From Rhabdothermincola_A sp041688815 (GTDB taxonomy: Bacteria; Actinomycetota; Acidimicrobiia; Acidimicrobiales; Acidimicrobilacustridaceae), in the NCBI GenBank assembly GCA_041688815.1, contig JBDNHK010000023.1, positions 1 to 64,000 of the forward strand: 64,000 nucleotides of DNA. The letters are read 5' to 3'. The notes under the pieces were generated by a model. That model made no database searches, was not told the origin of the DNA, and saw only the letters and a program-made list of their open reading frames with translations. The first letter of the stretch is position 1, and each line of letters opens with the position of its first letter. This document shows positions 1-8,725 of this stretch, in pieces. The position numbers were made by a program, and so were the translations under genes.

Positions 1-1097
1 CCGACCCGGGTGACGTGGATGGTGTCGTCGATCCGGTGGTCGACGCCCACCTGCACCTGTCGAGGACACTGCACGACCGGGGCCGGGTGGATGCCGACCT
101 CGACGCCGACACCACCGCTGTGTTGGAGACGGTGTTGCGGGTGTTCGAACGCGACGACCGCCCCGGTGAGTTCCGCACCCTGTCGCAACGCCGCGCTGAA
201 GCGTTGCGGGATCTGTGCCGGTTCGGGCTCGATCACCACGACCAACGCGGGCGGCCCGGGCGTCAACACCCCCACCTCGCCGCCGTCATCGACCTCCCCG
301 ACTTCTGCAAGGCCGTGCTCTGGGGCTGCGGGGTCCGCACCGAAACAGACCTGGAAGCATTCCTGGAATGGCGGGCCGTGTCGGTCGTCGAAGAAGCGGT
401 CATCCGGTACGCGTTCGCGCACGGCACCGGGCAAGCCCACACCATCGACGGGCACCCCCTCACCCCCGAGGCGATCACCACCATCTTCGGGCCCGGCACC
501 ACCATGGAACGCCTCCTCATGGCCGACAGTCGGGTGCTCGACCACGGCCGCCGCATCCGCCTCGCCACCAACAGTGTCCGCGACGCCATGCTCATCCGCG
601 ACCAAAGCTGCCGGTTCCCCGACTGCGACAGCCCCGCCGCCTGGATCGACGCTCACCACATCCAGCACTGGGACCACGACGGCCCCACCGACCTCGACAA
701 CCTGGCCGCCCTGTGCGCCGCCCACCACGGCGTCGTGCACCGCCACGGCTGGTCGATGTCGGTGCCCCCCGCCGGCACCGCCGTGTTCACCCGCCCCGAC
801 GGATCAACCCTCACCAGCCCCCCACCCCGGACCCGACGCCCCGACCGCCTACCGCTCCACCCGAGAACCACCAGGGCACCCGAAACCACCGACCAACCCG
901 GACCGCCCGGACCGGCCACCCTCCCCCTCGTCGTCACCACCACCGACCAGCGCGGCCGCCCCACCACCGGCACCCGTGGGCCCGCCACCTACACCACCAC
1001 CTGGGACGACACACCCCCCGACCGGCGCCACACCGAGACCACCACCGCCCGCCGACGAGCCCACGACCTCCCCCCACCCCTCACCACCGCCGCCTGA
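1..1097 (+). CDS. DUF222/13E12-type HNH endonuclease, 5' end outside the window
   Basis: The frame is already open at the first base; the first possible start is a GTG at 15, so the gene very probably begins upstream. The visible ~360 residues are the C-terminal part of a DUF222 protein carrying an HNH nuclease. Counted from the GTG, the zinc/HNH signature runs CRFPDC (about 199-204), IDAHHI (about 210-215), DLDNLAALC and HHGVVH. The last ~90 residues are a Pro/Thr/Arg-rich tail with no recognisable fold. Such proteins are multicopy in actinobacteria and are presumed DNA-cleaving, but their biological role is poorly known. Family call is confident; function in the cell is not. Confidence 0.85.
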   Translation, partial: DPGDVDGVVDPVVDAHLHLSRTLHDRGRVDADLDADTTAVLETVLRVFERDDRPGEFRTLSQRRAEALRDLCRFGLDHHDQRGRPGRQHPHLAAVIDLPDFCKAVLWGCGVRTETDLEAFLEWRAVSVVEEAVIRYAFAHGTGQAHTIDGHPLTPEAITTIFGPGTTMERLLMADSRVLDHGRRIRLATNSVRDAMLIRDQSCRFPDCDSPAAWIDAHHIQHWDHDGPTDLDNLAALCAAHHGVVHRHGWSMSVPPAGTAVFTRPDGSTLTSPPPRTRRPDRLPLHPRTTRAPETTDQPGPPGPATLPLVVTTTDQRGRPTTGTRGPATYTTTWDDTPPDRRHTETTTARRRAHDLPPPLTTAA

Positions 1098-1217
1098 CTC
1101 TCGCCCCACGCCGATTGGCGAATCCGCACCGGTCTCACCCGCAACCGGGCCCATGCGTCGGCGACCGGCTCGTCGATGGGCACCGGGTCGAGGCCGAGGG
1201 CCCCCTGACGGGCGGCC

Positions 1218-3752
1218 TCAGCCCTGGGCCAGGGCCACCCGGCCGAGTTGGGCGTAGTCGTCGATGTCGGGGTGCGACGGCACCACCCGCACCGTGTAGC
1301 CGAACGTACCGGCCCGGGGGAAGGTGACCTCGGCCCGGTAGCGCCGCCAACCCGAGTGGTAGCCGTCTCCGACCAGCATCATCGGCACCACCTCGGGATC
1401 GTCCAGGTCACCGTCCAGGCCGACCGGGCCGTAGACCAGCTCTACGGCCACGTCGTCGGGCTCGAGTTCGCCGAGCTGCACCTGGGCACTCACCTCGAAG
1501 TGGCCGCTGCCGGCGTCGAGCTCGTCGTAGGACGTGGCCGTCACCGCGACCGATGGCCAGGCCCGTTCGAGGTGCCGCGTCCAGCGCACCAGGCCCCGTG
1601 ATCGCTGGAAGTCGTCACCCATCATGAGGTCGGCCCGCTCGGCCGCCGGCTCGTAGAGCCGCTCCACGTACTCGCGCAACATCCGGGTGGACTCGACCTG
1701 GGGGCCCAGGCGCACGATCGACCGCTTCACCTTGGCCAGCCAGTCAGTGGGCAGGTCGGTGTTGCCGCGGCGGTAGTACAGCGGCACGACGTGACGCTCG
1801 AGGATGTCGTAGGTGCCGGCCGACTCGAGGTCGTTGCGGACCTCGACGTCGAGCGCGTTCTCGGCCGACGGGATGGCCCAGCCCACCTCGGGGGTGTACA
1901 TCTCGTCCCACCAGCCGTCGAGGATCGACAGGTTCAGTCCCCCGTTGAACACCACCTTCATGCCCGAGGTACCGCAGGCCTCGTTGGGGCGCAGCGGGGT
2001 GTTGAGCCACACGTCGCAACCCTGCACCAGCATGCGGGCCACGCTGATGTCGTAGTCCTCGAGCAGCACCACGCGATGGCGCAGGTCGATCTCGCCGGCC
2101 AGGTTCGCCACCTGTTGGAGTAGGTGGTGACCGGGTTCGTCGGCGGGGTGGGCCTTGCCGGCGAAGATGAACTGCACGGGCCGCTCGGCGTCGAGTACGA
2201 GGCGCTTCAGCCGGGCCATGTCACGGAACAACAGGGTGGCCCGCTTGTAGGTGGCGAAGCGGCGGGCGAACCCGATGGTCAGGATCTCCGGGTCGAGGGC
2301 CTCGTCGACCCACGTCGTCTGGGCGCCGGTCTGGCCCCGGTTGAGGGCGGCCTGGCGCAGCTTGTGGCGGGCATAGGCCACCAGTCGTTCCTTTGCCGCC
2401 TCACGAGCGCGCCACAGGTCACGGTCCGAGATGGACTCGACGGCCCGCCACTCCTCGGGCGTGGCCTCCGGCCAGCCCGGTCCGATGGCTTTGGTGAGCA
2501 GCGCCCCCATCTCGGTCGAGGCCCACGTGGGGGCGTGCACGCCATTGGTGACGGCGGTGATGGGCACGTCCTCCACCGGGATGTCGGGCCACAGCCCGTT
2601 GAACATGCGCCGCGACACGTCGCCATGGAGCTGGGCCACACCGTTGGCTCGCCCGGCCATGCGCAGGCCCATGGCCGCCATGTTGAAGACCTCGCCCTCG
2701 GGGGTACCGGGCTCGTGACCCAGCGCCATGAGGTCGTCGAGGGTGAGGCCGAGGTCGCGGCACCAGCCCGAGAAGTACTTCTCCATGAGCTCGCGCGGGA
2801 ATCGGTCGATGCCCGCCGGCACCGGCGTGTGGGTGGTGAACAACGTGCCCGGTCGCGACGAGGCGCGGGCCTCGGCGAACGACAACCCGTGCTCCGTCAT
2901 GAGCGTGCGGATGCGCTCGAGGGCCAGAAATCCAGCATGCCCCTCGTTCATGTGGAACACCTGGGCATGACGGCCGAGGGCGCTGAGCGCCCGCGTGCCG
3001 CCTACGCCCAGCACGATCTCCTGGCGGATGCGCTCCTCCACCCCACCGCCGTAGAGCCGGTCGCACGTGAGGCGGTTCTCGTCGTCGTTGTCGTCGATGT
3101 CGGTGTCGAGCAGGTACAGCTCGATGCGGCCGACCCGGGCTCGCCACAGGCGCACGAAGACGGGCACCCCGGCCAGCTCCACCATGATCTTCACGTCCTC
3201 GACCGGCTCCAGAGCCATGGCGTTGGGGTCGAGGCGGGGGAACCGCTCGATCTGCCAGCCGTGGGCGTCGAGCTCCTGGCGGAAGTAGCCGTGCCGGTAG
3301 AACAGCCCGATGGCCACCAGCGGCAGGCCGAGGTCGTTGGCCGCCTTCAGGTGGTCGCCGGCCAGCACGCCGAGGCCGCCGGAGTACTGCGGCAGCGCGG
3401 CGGCGATGCCGAACTCGGGGGAGAAGTACGCCACCTCCCGCAGCGGTGAGCCCTCGCGATGCTGGAACCAACGCGGTGTCTCGAGGCTCTGCTTCAACTC
3501 CTGGTGGATGGCCGAAGCCAGGCTGGTGAAGGCCGTGTCCGCGGCCAGCTTCTCCAGTTGCTCCTGCCCCTCGGTGGCCAGGATGAGCGCCGGGTCGCGG
3601 CCCTCGAACTCGAAGGCCTCCCGGTCGAGGCGTCGGAACAGGTCGTGGGCGCGCTCGTCGTCGGCCCAGCCCAGGTTCATGGCCACCTCCCGCAGGGGTT
3701 CGAGCTCGGGCGGGAGTTGGGACACCACGGTGAACGTCTGGACGGCCTTCAT
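1218..3752 (-). CDS. glgP: Alpha-glucan (glycogen/maltodextrin) phosphorylase, GT35
   Basis: 844 residues, close to the usual ~850 of the bacterial alpha-glucan phosphorylase subfamily with the N-terminal DUF3417-like region. It should release glucose-1-phosphate from storage glucan using phosphate and PLP. Near the N-terminus is the sugar-phosphate segment VAYFSPEFGI followed by YSGGLGVLAGDHLKAA; mid-protein HMNEGHAGFLALERI; in the C-terminal half the PLP-lysine block EACGTSGMKVVFNGGLN, then LDGWWDEMY. The ATG at 3750-3752 gives MKAVQTFTV, a normal start for the family. It stands alone on the minus strand, separated by 132 bp from the bcp gene upstream. No sign of truncation. Confidence 0.93.
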   Translation of the reverse strand: MKAVQTFTVVSQLPPELEPLREVAMNLGWADDERAHDLFRRLDREAFEFEGRDPALILATEGQEQLEKLAADTAFTSLASAIHQELKQSLETPRWFQHREGSPLREVAYFSPEFGIAAALPQYSGGLGVLAGDHLKAANDLGLPLVAIGLFYRHGYFRQELDAHGWQIERFPRLDPNAMALEPVEDVKIMVELAGVPVFVRLWRARVGRIELYLLDTDIDDNDDENRLTCDRLYGGGVEERIRQEIVLGVGGTRALSALGRHAQVFHMNEGHAGFLALERIRTLMTEHGLSFAEARASSRPGTLFTTHTPVPAGIDRFPRELMEKYFSGWCRDLGLTLDDLMALGHEPGTPEGEVFNMAAMGLRMAGRANGVAQLHGDVSRRMFNGLWPDIPVEDVPITAVTNGVHAPTWASTEMGALLTKAIGPGWPEATPEEWRAVESISDRDLWRAREAAKERLVAYARHKLRQAALNRGQTGAQTTWVDEALDPEILTIGFARRFATYKRATLLFRDMARLKRLVLDAERPVQFIFAGKAHPADEPGHHLLQQVANLAGEIDLRHRVVLLEDYDISVARMLVQGCDVWLNTPLRPNEACGTSGMKVVFNGGLNLSILDGWWDEMYTPEVGWAIPSAENALDVEVRNDLESAGTYDILERHVVPLYYRRGNTDLPTDWLAKVKRSIVRLGPQVESTRMLREYVERLYEPAAERADLMMGDDFQRSRGLVRWTRHLERAWPSVAVTATSYDELDAGSGHFEVSAQVQLGELEPDDVAVELVYGPVGLDGDLDDPEVVPMMLVGDGYHSGWRRYRAEVTFPRAGTFGYTVRVVPSHPDIDDYAQLGRVALAQG

Positions 3753-3884
3753 GGCCGCCGACCGTACCCGAGGGTGGTCGGTGACCGTCCCGAGGGTCAG
3801 CTTGCAGCGCCGTCACGCAACGAACTGTTCACAACCCGGCGACCCCTCGGTTCGCCCGACCCGCGAGACGGGACCGGGCAACCG

Positions 3885-4343
3885 TCAACCCCTCGTGCCC
3901 GCCCGGATGACGTCGAGCGCCTCGCCGATGTGCTTCTTGGGCTTGAACTGTGACGAGAACTTGTGGCGCACGACGCCCTCGGGGTCGAGCACGTAGGTCA
4001 CCCGGCCCGGCAGCAGCCCCATCGTCTTGCCCACCCCCCAGGCCTGGCGCGCCGTCCCTTCGGTGTCGGCCAGCAACGTGAACGGAAGCTTGTACTTGGT
4101 GGCGAAAGCCTTGTGCTTCTCGACGGAGTCGCTGCTGACGCCGATGACTCTTGCCCCGGCGTCGGTGAACTCCTCGAAGCTGTCACGGAACGAGCAGGCC
4201 TCGGCCGTGCAGCCGGGGGTGTCGTCGGCGGGGTAGAAGTACACGACGCTCCATCCCCCGTGCAGGTCGCGGAGACTGACGGTGTTGCCGTCCTGGTCGG
4301 GGAGGGTGAAGTCGGGTGCGGGCTGTCCCACGGTCGCGTTCAT
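3885..4343 (-). CDS. bcp: Thioredoxin-dependent thiol peroxidase (Bcp/PrxQ)
   Basis: Reduces hydroperoxides with electrons from thioredoxin. From the chosen start (MNATVGQPAPDF) the protein is 152 residues, normal for Bcp. The peroxidatic and resolving cysteines are C45 and C50 in DDTPGCTAEAC, the CX4C spacing of atypical 2-Cys PrxQ enzymes; PADFTL-type N-terminal strand and FYPADDTPGC are typical. The frame stays open to 4412, but the ATG at 4341-4343 is preferred because homology starts there and an AAAGGTG ribosome site lies about 12 nt upstream. It is divergent from the parA-like gene, leaving 109 bp for both promoters. Confidence 0.93.
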   Translation of the reverse strand: MNATVGQPAPDFTLPDQDGNTVSLRDLHGGWSVVYFYPADDTPGCTAEACSFRDSFEEFTDAGARVIGVSSDSVEKHKAFATKYKLPFTLLADTEGTARQAWGVGKTMGLLPGRVTYVLDPEGVVRHKFSSQFKPKKHIGEALDVIRAGTRG

Positions 4344-4452
4344 ATGTTTCGTCAGCACCTTTCGGGTTCTCCGCATTCCCCGAGGGTTCCCTCGCTCGGC
4401 GTCGCACCTCATCGGAAGTGGCCCGCTCCGCCGCCGGCACTAGCTTTGGGAG

Positions 4453-5337
4453 ATGCCGGTCGTTGCCGTCGTCAATCAGAAGGGTGGGGTGGGCAAGACC
4501 ACTGTGGCCCTCGGACTCGCCTCCGCCGCGGCCCACCGCGGCTTGCGGACCCTCGTCGTCGACCTCGATCCTCAGGCCAATGCCACCAGCGGGATGGGTG
4601 TCTGGGATCCGACGACCACCGTCGACCAGGTCCTGGAGGTCGATCGGCCCGGTGCGGCGCCGAAGGTGGCGGTCCCCGCCGGGTGGCCGGCGGTCGACGG
4701 TGGAACGGTCCCCGATGTCGTGGCCTCCACGCCGGGCTTGGCCGCCCGCGAGCCGCAGTTGGCCAACGATCCCGTCGGAGCGCAGGACCGACTCCAGCTC
4801 GCTCTCGAGGACCACGGCTACGACCTCGTCGTCATCGACTGCCCGCCTTCGCTCGGGCTGCTCACCATCAACGGTTTGTTCGCGGCCGACCGGGCCCTCG
4901 TGGTCACCGAACCAGCGGCATGGGCGTCCGACGGCGTGGCCCAGATCCGGCGCACCATCGATCGGATCGCCGCCCGCCGCGGGGGGGCGCCCCGCATCGC
5001 CGGGGTCGCGGTCAACCGCCTCGGGCGGACCCGTGACGCCAAGTACTGGCACGCCCAGCTGATCGAGCACTACGGCGACGACGTCCTCGCCCCGGTGCAC
5101 CTGAGGGCGGCGGTGGCCGAGGCGTCGGCGCAGTCACTGCCCATCCACGCTCTGGGCCACCGCGCCGGTGCGCCCGAGGCAGCAGCCGAGTTCGACGCCC
5201 TGCTCTCCGCAGTCGTCCCCGAGGTCGCTCCCGAGATCGCCTCTGCCCCGGTGAACGCTGCCGCGTCCATCGCCGTCGCGTCGACCGTCCAGGCCACGGA
5301 CACGGACTCGGTCTCGGCGCCGTTCCCTGCCACCTGA
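4453..5337 (+). CDS. ParA/Soj-family ATPase, no ParB nearby
   Basis: 294-residue deviant-Walker ATPase. The P-loop is QKGGVGKTT (residues 9-17) with the signature lysine of ParA/MinD proteins, switch region VVDLDPQANAT (about 35-45), and Walker B VVIDCPPSLGLL. Family members move or position DNA, chemoreceptors or other cargo by nucleotide-dependent dimerisation on nucleoid or membrane. No ParB or CTP-binding partner and no parS-like repeat is evident next to it, so it is probably not the chromosome-segregation ParA. Ala-rich residues after about 260 look like an unstructured tail. The short membrane-protein gene starts 12 nt downstream and is probably co-transcribed. Confidence 0.85.
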   Translation: MPVVAVVNQKGGVGKTTVALGLASAAAHRGLRTLVVDLDPQANATSGMGVWDPTTTVDQVLEVDRPGAAPKVAVPAGWPAVDGGTVPDVVASTPGLAAREPQLANDPVGAQDRLQLALEDHGYDLVVIDCPPSLGLLTINGLFAADRALVVTEPAAWASDGVAQIRRTIDRIAARRGGAPRIAGVAVNRLGRTRDAKYWHAQLIEHYGDDVLAPVHLRAAVAEASAQSLPIHALGHRAGAPEAAAEFDALLSAVVPEVAPEIASAPVNAAASIAVASTVQATDTDSVSAPFPAT

Positions 5338-5348
5338 CCGGAGCCCCG

Positions 5349-5675
5349 ATGCCCTACGACCCCCAACGTTCCCGTCACCGGCCTGAACCCACCGACGATC
5401 AGCTCGCCCCGGTCGACGCACTGCTGGATGCGGCCTCCGACACCGTGGATCTCCCCGAGGGCGTCGAGATCGAGGTCACCGCCGGCGGCGAGGACGTGCT
5501 GGTCGACACCACGCCGTGGAGCGAGGCCTACCTCCAGAACGACCTCGACGAGGACGTCGAGGGTGCTCGCCGCTCGCGGCGCCTGCGGCTGCTCATCGCG
5601 GCCCTGGTGGCGGCGGTGCTGGCGGCGATGGTGGCCGGTGGGGTGCGGCGGTCAGTGCAGAAGCGTCGTTCGTAG
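5349..5675 (+). CDS. Small tail-anchored hypothetical protein
   Basis: 108 residues. The first ~75 are acidic and soluble (EGVEIEVTAGGEDVLVDTTP; an Asp/Glu run around ENDLDEDVEG-like positions 64-72). A basic patch RRSRRLR at about 75-81 is followed by one hydrophobic helix (LLIAALVAAVLAAMVAGG, about 82-99) and a basic end RRSVQKRRS. That layout suggests an N-in, C-terminal membrane anchor. It starts 12 nt after the ParA-like gene, so a functional pairing with that ATPase is plausible but unproven. Its last 24 bases overlap the convergent phosphatase gene. I do not recognise the family. Confidence 0.7.
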   Translation: MPYDPQRSRHRPEPTDDQLAPVDALLDAASDTVDLPEGVEIEVTAGGEDVLVDTTPWSEAYLQNDLDEDVEGARRSRRLRLLIAALVAAVLAAMVAGGVRRSVQKRRS

Positions 5676-6464
5676 TCCATCCACGACGTCGGGTCCCACC
5701 CCGATCGAGGAGAGGTAGCCCTCCGCGGAGCCGTGCCGGGATCGCAGGTGACCGAGGAAGGTGTGCATGGCCTCGACCGGTGCGGCCAGGTAGGCGGAAG
5801 GCTGGTCGTTCATGGCGCTGAGCGCATCGGGGGCGTCGACGCGGAGTCGTTCGACGAGCTGTTCCATGGCCAGGGCGCTGAGGGCGTAGTCCTCGACGAT
5901 CACAGCGTCGTCGACCCCGATCACGGTGAGGACGAGCGCCGCCAACACGCCGGTTCGATCTTTTCCGGCCGCGCAGTGGAACACCGCAGGCAGGTTGGCG
6001 TCGTCGGCCAGAAGGTGCATTGCCCCGCCGAGGGCTGGGGCGCCGACGTCGAGCATCTGGATGTACAGCGAGCCGAGCACCTCTCCGGCGTCGGCATCGG
6101 GGTCGAGGTCGAGTGGTGCCCAGGTCTCCCCGAGTACCGGGAGGTGGTGGTGGGTGATGCCGAGGTGTTCGGCTTCGAGACGTCCGTTGTCGACCTCGGC
6201 GGTGGTTCGGAGGTCAAGGACTGTTCGCACTCCGAGCTCCTCGAGGACGTCGAGTTCGTGATCGGCGAGGCGGTGCAGAGCATCGGCGCGAAAGAGGGTC
6301 CTCCACCGCACCTCTCGGCCTCCGGCGCCTCGGTAACCCCCGAGGTCCCGGAAGTTGAAGGCACCGGCGAAAGGGAGCTGCCGGATCGTTTCGTCGGTCG
6401 AGGACCCGGGGTCGGCGTGCGTCACCCGCTGGAGGTTACGAGTGCCGCCGCCGGCGCTGTCCAT
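5652..6464 (-). CDS. Tyrosine-protein phosphatase-like protein (Y_phosphatase3 type)
   Basis: 270 residues. The cysteine-phosphatase loop is HCAAGKDRTG at about residues 167-176, matching the CX5R P-loop of dual-specificity/tyrosine phosphatases such as mycobacterial PtpB and the lipid phosphatase-like family. Upstream, NFRDLGGYR and WRTLFRADALHRL are the usual N-terminal motifs of this group. Substrate may be phosphotyrosine, phosphoserine or phosphoinositide; sequence alone does not decide. The start is the ATG at 6464; a GTG 39 nt further in is an alternative. The 3' end overlaps tail-to-tail with the small membrane protein gene. Confidence 0.85.
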   Translation of the reverse strand: MDSAGGGTRNLQRVTHADPGSSTDETIRQLPFAGAFNFRDLGGYRGAGGREVRWRTLFRADALHRLADHELDVLEELGVRTVLDLRTTAEVDNGRLEAEHLGITHHHLPVLGETWAPLDLDPDADAGEVLGSLYIQMLDVGAPALGGAMHLLADDANLPAVFHCAAGKDRTGVLAALVLTVIGVDDAVIVEDYALSALAMEQLVERLRVDAPDALSAMNDQPSAYLAAPVEAMHTFLGHLRSRHGSAEGYLSSIGVGPDVVDGLRTTLLH

Positions 6465-6607
6465 TCGAGGTCCGTTCCTGAGTCCTGGGGCCGCCGCACC
6501 TGCGGGTGAGGCTTCCCCTTGTGAACTGGAGTACGGCTGGTCGATCCGATCGCCATCCCACGTCGGAGTGGCGTGGCGATGAACAGCCGGCGAACCTTCG
6601 GCCCGGG

Positions 6608-7408
6608 TCAGATCGGTGGGCGATGCACCAGCACCGGGCAGGGCGCGTCGCGTACGACCTTCATGGCGGTGCTGCCCAACGCCGTTCGGGCCATGCCCGT
6701 GCGCCCATGAGTGGCCATGGCGATCATCGTCGCCGGCAGGTTCCGGGCCAGGTCGACGAGGGCGCGAGCGGCGTCGTCGGCCTCGACCCTTTGGACCTGG
6801 GCATGCAGGCCGGCCGCCCGGACGCGGTCGGCCACCGTCTCGAGTCGATCGGGGAGCTCCTCGCCCACGGTTCCGCCCACCGGTGTGCCGTCGCTTCTCG
6901 TGACGGCCACCACCCGTACGGAGAGACGCAGCGCGGTGGCCCAGGCGATGGCGTCGTCGACGATGGTGACCGAGGTGTCGCTGCCGTCGGTCGACACGAT
7001 CAGGATGCCGTCGGCGATGAGCGCCTTGCTCTCGGTGGCCTTGCCCAGCAGGACCACCGGCCGGTCGGTGGCCTTCAGGAGGTCCTCGGCCGCCGAGCCG
7101 AGTAGGGCTTTGCCCAGGCCGCTGCGGCCGTGGGTGGCCATCACCACCGCGGCGTCGATCCCGGCCACTGCCCCGGCGATGGCCGTCACCGGGAACGAGT
7201 CAGCCACCACGCCCGTGGACCAGCCGGGGACGTCGAGGTCAGCCCCTCGGCTCTGCAGGTAGCCGTCGAGGTCAGCGACGTTGCTGCCCCACCCTGACGA
7301 CATCAGATACACCGTGGCCCCGAAGGTCCGGGCCAACTCGGCGGCCACCGGGAGCGCCGACTCCGAGAGCTTCGAGCCATCGAGGGGAACGACGATGGTG
7401 GTGAGCAT
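6608..7408 (-). CDS. Universal stress protein, tandem UspA domains
   Basis: 266 residues holding two UspA folds. The first begins TIVVPLDGSKLSESALP and ends with the nucleotide-binding G-2x-G-9x-G(S/T) block around ATHGRSGLGKALLGSAAEDLL; the second has the matching block ATHGRTGMARTALGSTAMKVV and ends CPVLVHRPP. Both ATP-binding motifs look intact. Tandem Usp proteins of actinobacteria bind ATP and help survival in hypoxia or stasis. The frame is open to 7459, but the ATG at 7406-7408 has AGGAGA at 7414-7419, six nt away, and starts exactly at the domain. Divergent from the hydrolase gene. Confidence 0.92.
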   Translation of the reverse strand: MLTTIVVPLDGSKLSESALPVAAELARTFGATVYLMSSGWGSNVADLDGYLQSRGADLDVPGWSTGVVADSFPVTAIAGAVAGIDAAVVMATHGRSGLGKALLGSAAEDLLKATDRPVVLLGKATESKALIADGILIVSTDGSDTSVTIVDDAIAWATALRLSVRVVAVTRSDGTPVGGTVGEELPDRLETVADRVRAAGLHAQVQRVEADDAARALVDLARNLPATMIAMATHGRTGMARTALGSTAMKVVRDAPCPVLVHRPPI

Positions 7409-7527
7409 GGTCGTCTCCTGATCTTCGGGATCCCGATCGTCCCCGACCGGGGGGCGCACCGACCAGACCCGTCAGCTGGCGTTTGACCCTACCCGCGGCA
7501 TCGGGGCGCGCCGGGCAGACTGGACTG

Positions 7528-8391
7528 ATGATCGACACCCCCTTCACCCTCCCCGCCCACGGGGTCGACGTGGCCGTGCAGGTGTGGCTCCCCGAGGCCG
7601 AGCCCTCGGGGGTCGTGGTCGTGGCCCACGGCATGGGCGAGCACGCCCGGCGCTACCGCCGCCTGGCCGAAGCCCTCACCGCCGACGGCTGGGCGGTGTA
7701 CGCGCCCGATCATCGCGGTCACGGTCGCACCGCGTCCGGACCCGATGGAATGGGCGATCTCGGACCCGAGGGTTGGGACGGCCTCGTCGCCGACCTGGCG
7801 CAACTGGTCGACGTCGTCGCCGAGCGCCACGAGGGCCTGGCGATCGTGCTGCTGGGGCACTCGATGGGCAGCTTCGCCGCCCAGCAGTACGTGCTCGACC
7901 ACAGCGACCGGCTGGCCGCGCTGGTGCTGACCGGCACCACCGCGCTCGACCAGGTGGCCGGTGCCCTCGACCCCACCCGGCCCGCCGACCTCAGCACCTT
8001 CAACGCCCCGTTCGAACCAGCGCGAACGGAGTCCGATTGGTTGAGCCGCGACGAGGCGGAGGTGGATCTCTACGTGGCCGACCCACTGTGCGGGTTCGGC
8101 ATCGACGGGCCGGCAACGGTGTCGTTGATCGCCGCCGCCCCCCGGCTGGGCGACCAGGCCGCCATCGACGCCGTTCGCGACGGGCTGCCGATCTACCTCG
8201 CATCGGGGCGCGAGGATCCCCTAGCCCTCGGTGGGATGTTGGTCGACATGGTGGCCGACCGGTACCGCTCCGCCGGTGCCGACGTCACCGAGGTGCTCTA
8301 CGAAGGGGCCCGCCACGAGCTGTTCAACGAGACGAATCGAGCCGAGGTCACGGCGGCGTTGCTCGACTGGTTGAGGCCGTTGCGGCGCTGA
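7528..8391 (+). CDS. Alpha/beta hydrolase, monoacylglycerol-lipase-like
   Basis: 287 residues of the Hydrolase_4/lysophospholipase group. Oxyanion region VVVVAHGMGEHARRY; nucleophile elbow GHSMGS; a late acidic residue in ASGREDPLA and the catalytic histidine in YEGARHELFNE complete the triad. Enzymes of this type cleave monoacylglycerols or related esters. The upstream in-frame GTG/ATG at 7483 adds only a poor N-terminus, so the ATG at 7528 (MIDTPFTLPAHG) is chosen. No signal peptide, so probably cytosolic. It is monocistronic, divergent from the UspA gene with 119 bp between starts. Confidence 0.88.
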   Translation: MIDTPFTLPAHGVDVAVQVWLPEAEPSGVVVVAHGMGEHARRYRRLAEALTADGWAVYAPDHRGHGRTASGPDGMGDLGPEGWDGLVADLAQLVDVVAERHEGLAIVLLGHSMGSFAAQQYVLDHSDRLAALVLTGTTALDQVAGALDPTRPADLSTFNAPFEPARTESDWLSRDEAEVDLYVADPLCGFGIDGPATVSLIAAAPRLGDQAAIDAVRDGLPIYLASGREDPLALGGMLVDMVADRYRSAGADVTEVLYEGARHELFNETNRAEVTAALLDWLRPLRR

Positions 8392-8456
8392 CGGGCCGGG
8401 CGCGCGGACATCCCCTGCCTTGTCGACCCGCGTCCCCCGCCGCCGCCGCCGCAGTC

Positions 8457-8491
8457 GCGGCTCCGGCTGCGGCTCCGGCTCCGGCTCCGGC
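8457..8491. repeat. CGGCTC hexamer tandem array
   Basis: About five and a half imperfect copies of CGGCTC, one unit with a C-to-G change. It lies just after a GCC run and directly downstream of the hydrolase gene. Such short G/C-rich tandem repeats slip easily and are also prone to consensus error. Confidence 0.8.
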
Positions 8492-8664
8492 CCGCCGAAC
8501 CGCCCTTCCGGTCGCCTCCACGCGAGCGAGCTGAGACGGGCGATCTGAGCCGATCGATTCATTTCTCAGGGTTGGGTCGTCGGATGCCGACAATTCCGTA
8601 GGTCCCGGTCATGCCACGCCACCCTGCCCCCTCCCGGTCCAGGGCCGCTCGTTCCCGTTGCCGC

Positions 8665-8678
8665 GGGGGGGGGGGGGG
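8665..8678. repeat. Homopolymer of 14 G
   Basis: The sequence CCGC is followed by 14 consecutive G and then TCCC. It lies about 48 nt upstream of the start codon of the secreted-protein gene at 8726, i.e. in its probable promoter or 5' untranslated region. A tract this long is hypermutable by slipped-strand mispairing in living cells and is also a classic site of sequencing error. Confidence 0.9.
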
Positions 8679-8725
8679 TCCCGTGCTCGCGCCCGTTCCG
8701 CCTCTGGCCGAGTTCGGAGATGAAG

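Larger units (their letters stand above)
8392..8719. other. Non-coding, low-complexity stretch
   Basis: No gene is supported here. It contains a GCC trinucleotide run (about 8438-8452), a CGGCTC hexamer array (about 8457-8491) and a run of 14 G (8665-8678). Short open frames across it on the minus strand read as Ala/Gly/Pro repeats and look like by-products of the repeats rather than proteins. Confidence 0.6.

Noticed and set aside
2124..3449. Long open frame of 441 codons on the plus strand
   Set aside because: Antisense shadow of the glgP gene; composition is Gly/His/Val-rich with no domain, while the minus strand encodes a complete phosphorylase.
8348..8593. 81-codon minus-strand frame with Ala/Gly repeats
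   Set aside because: Its only feature is the translation of the CGGCTC and GCC repeats; no ribosome site or conserved part seen.
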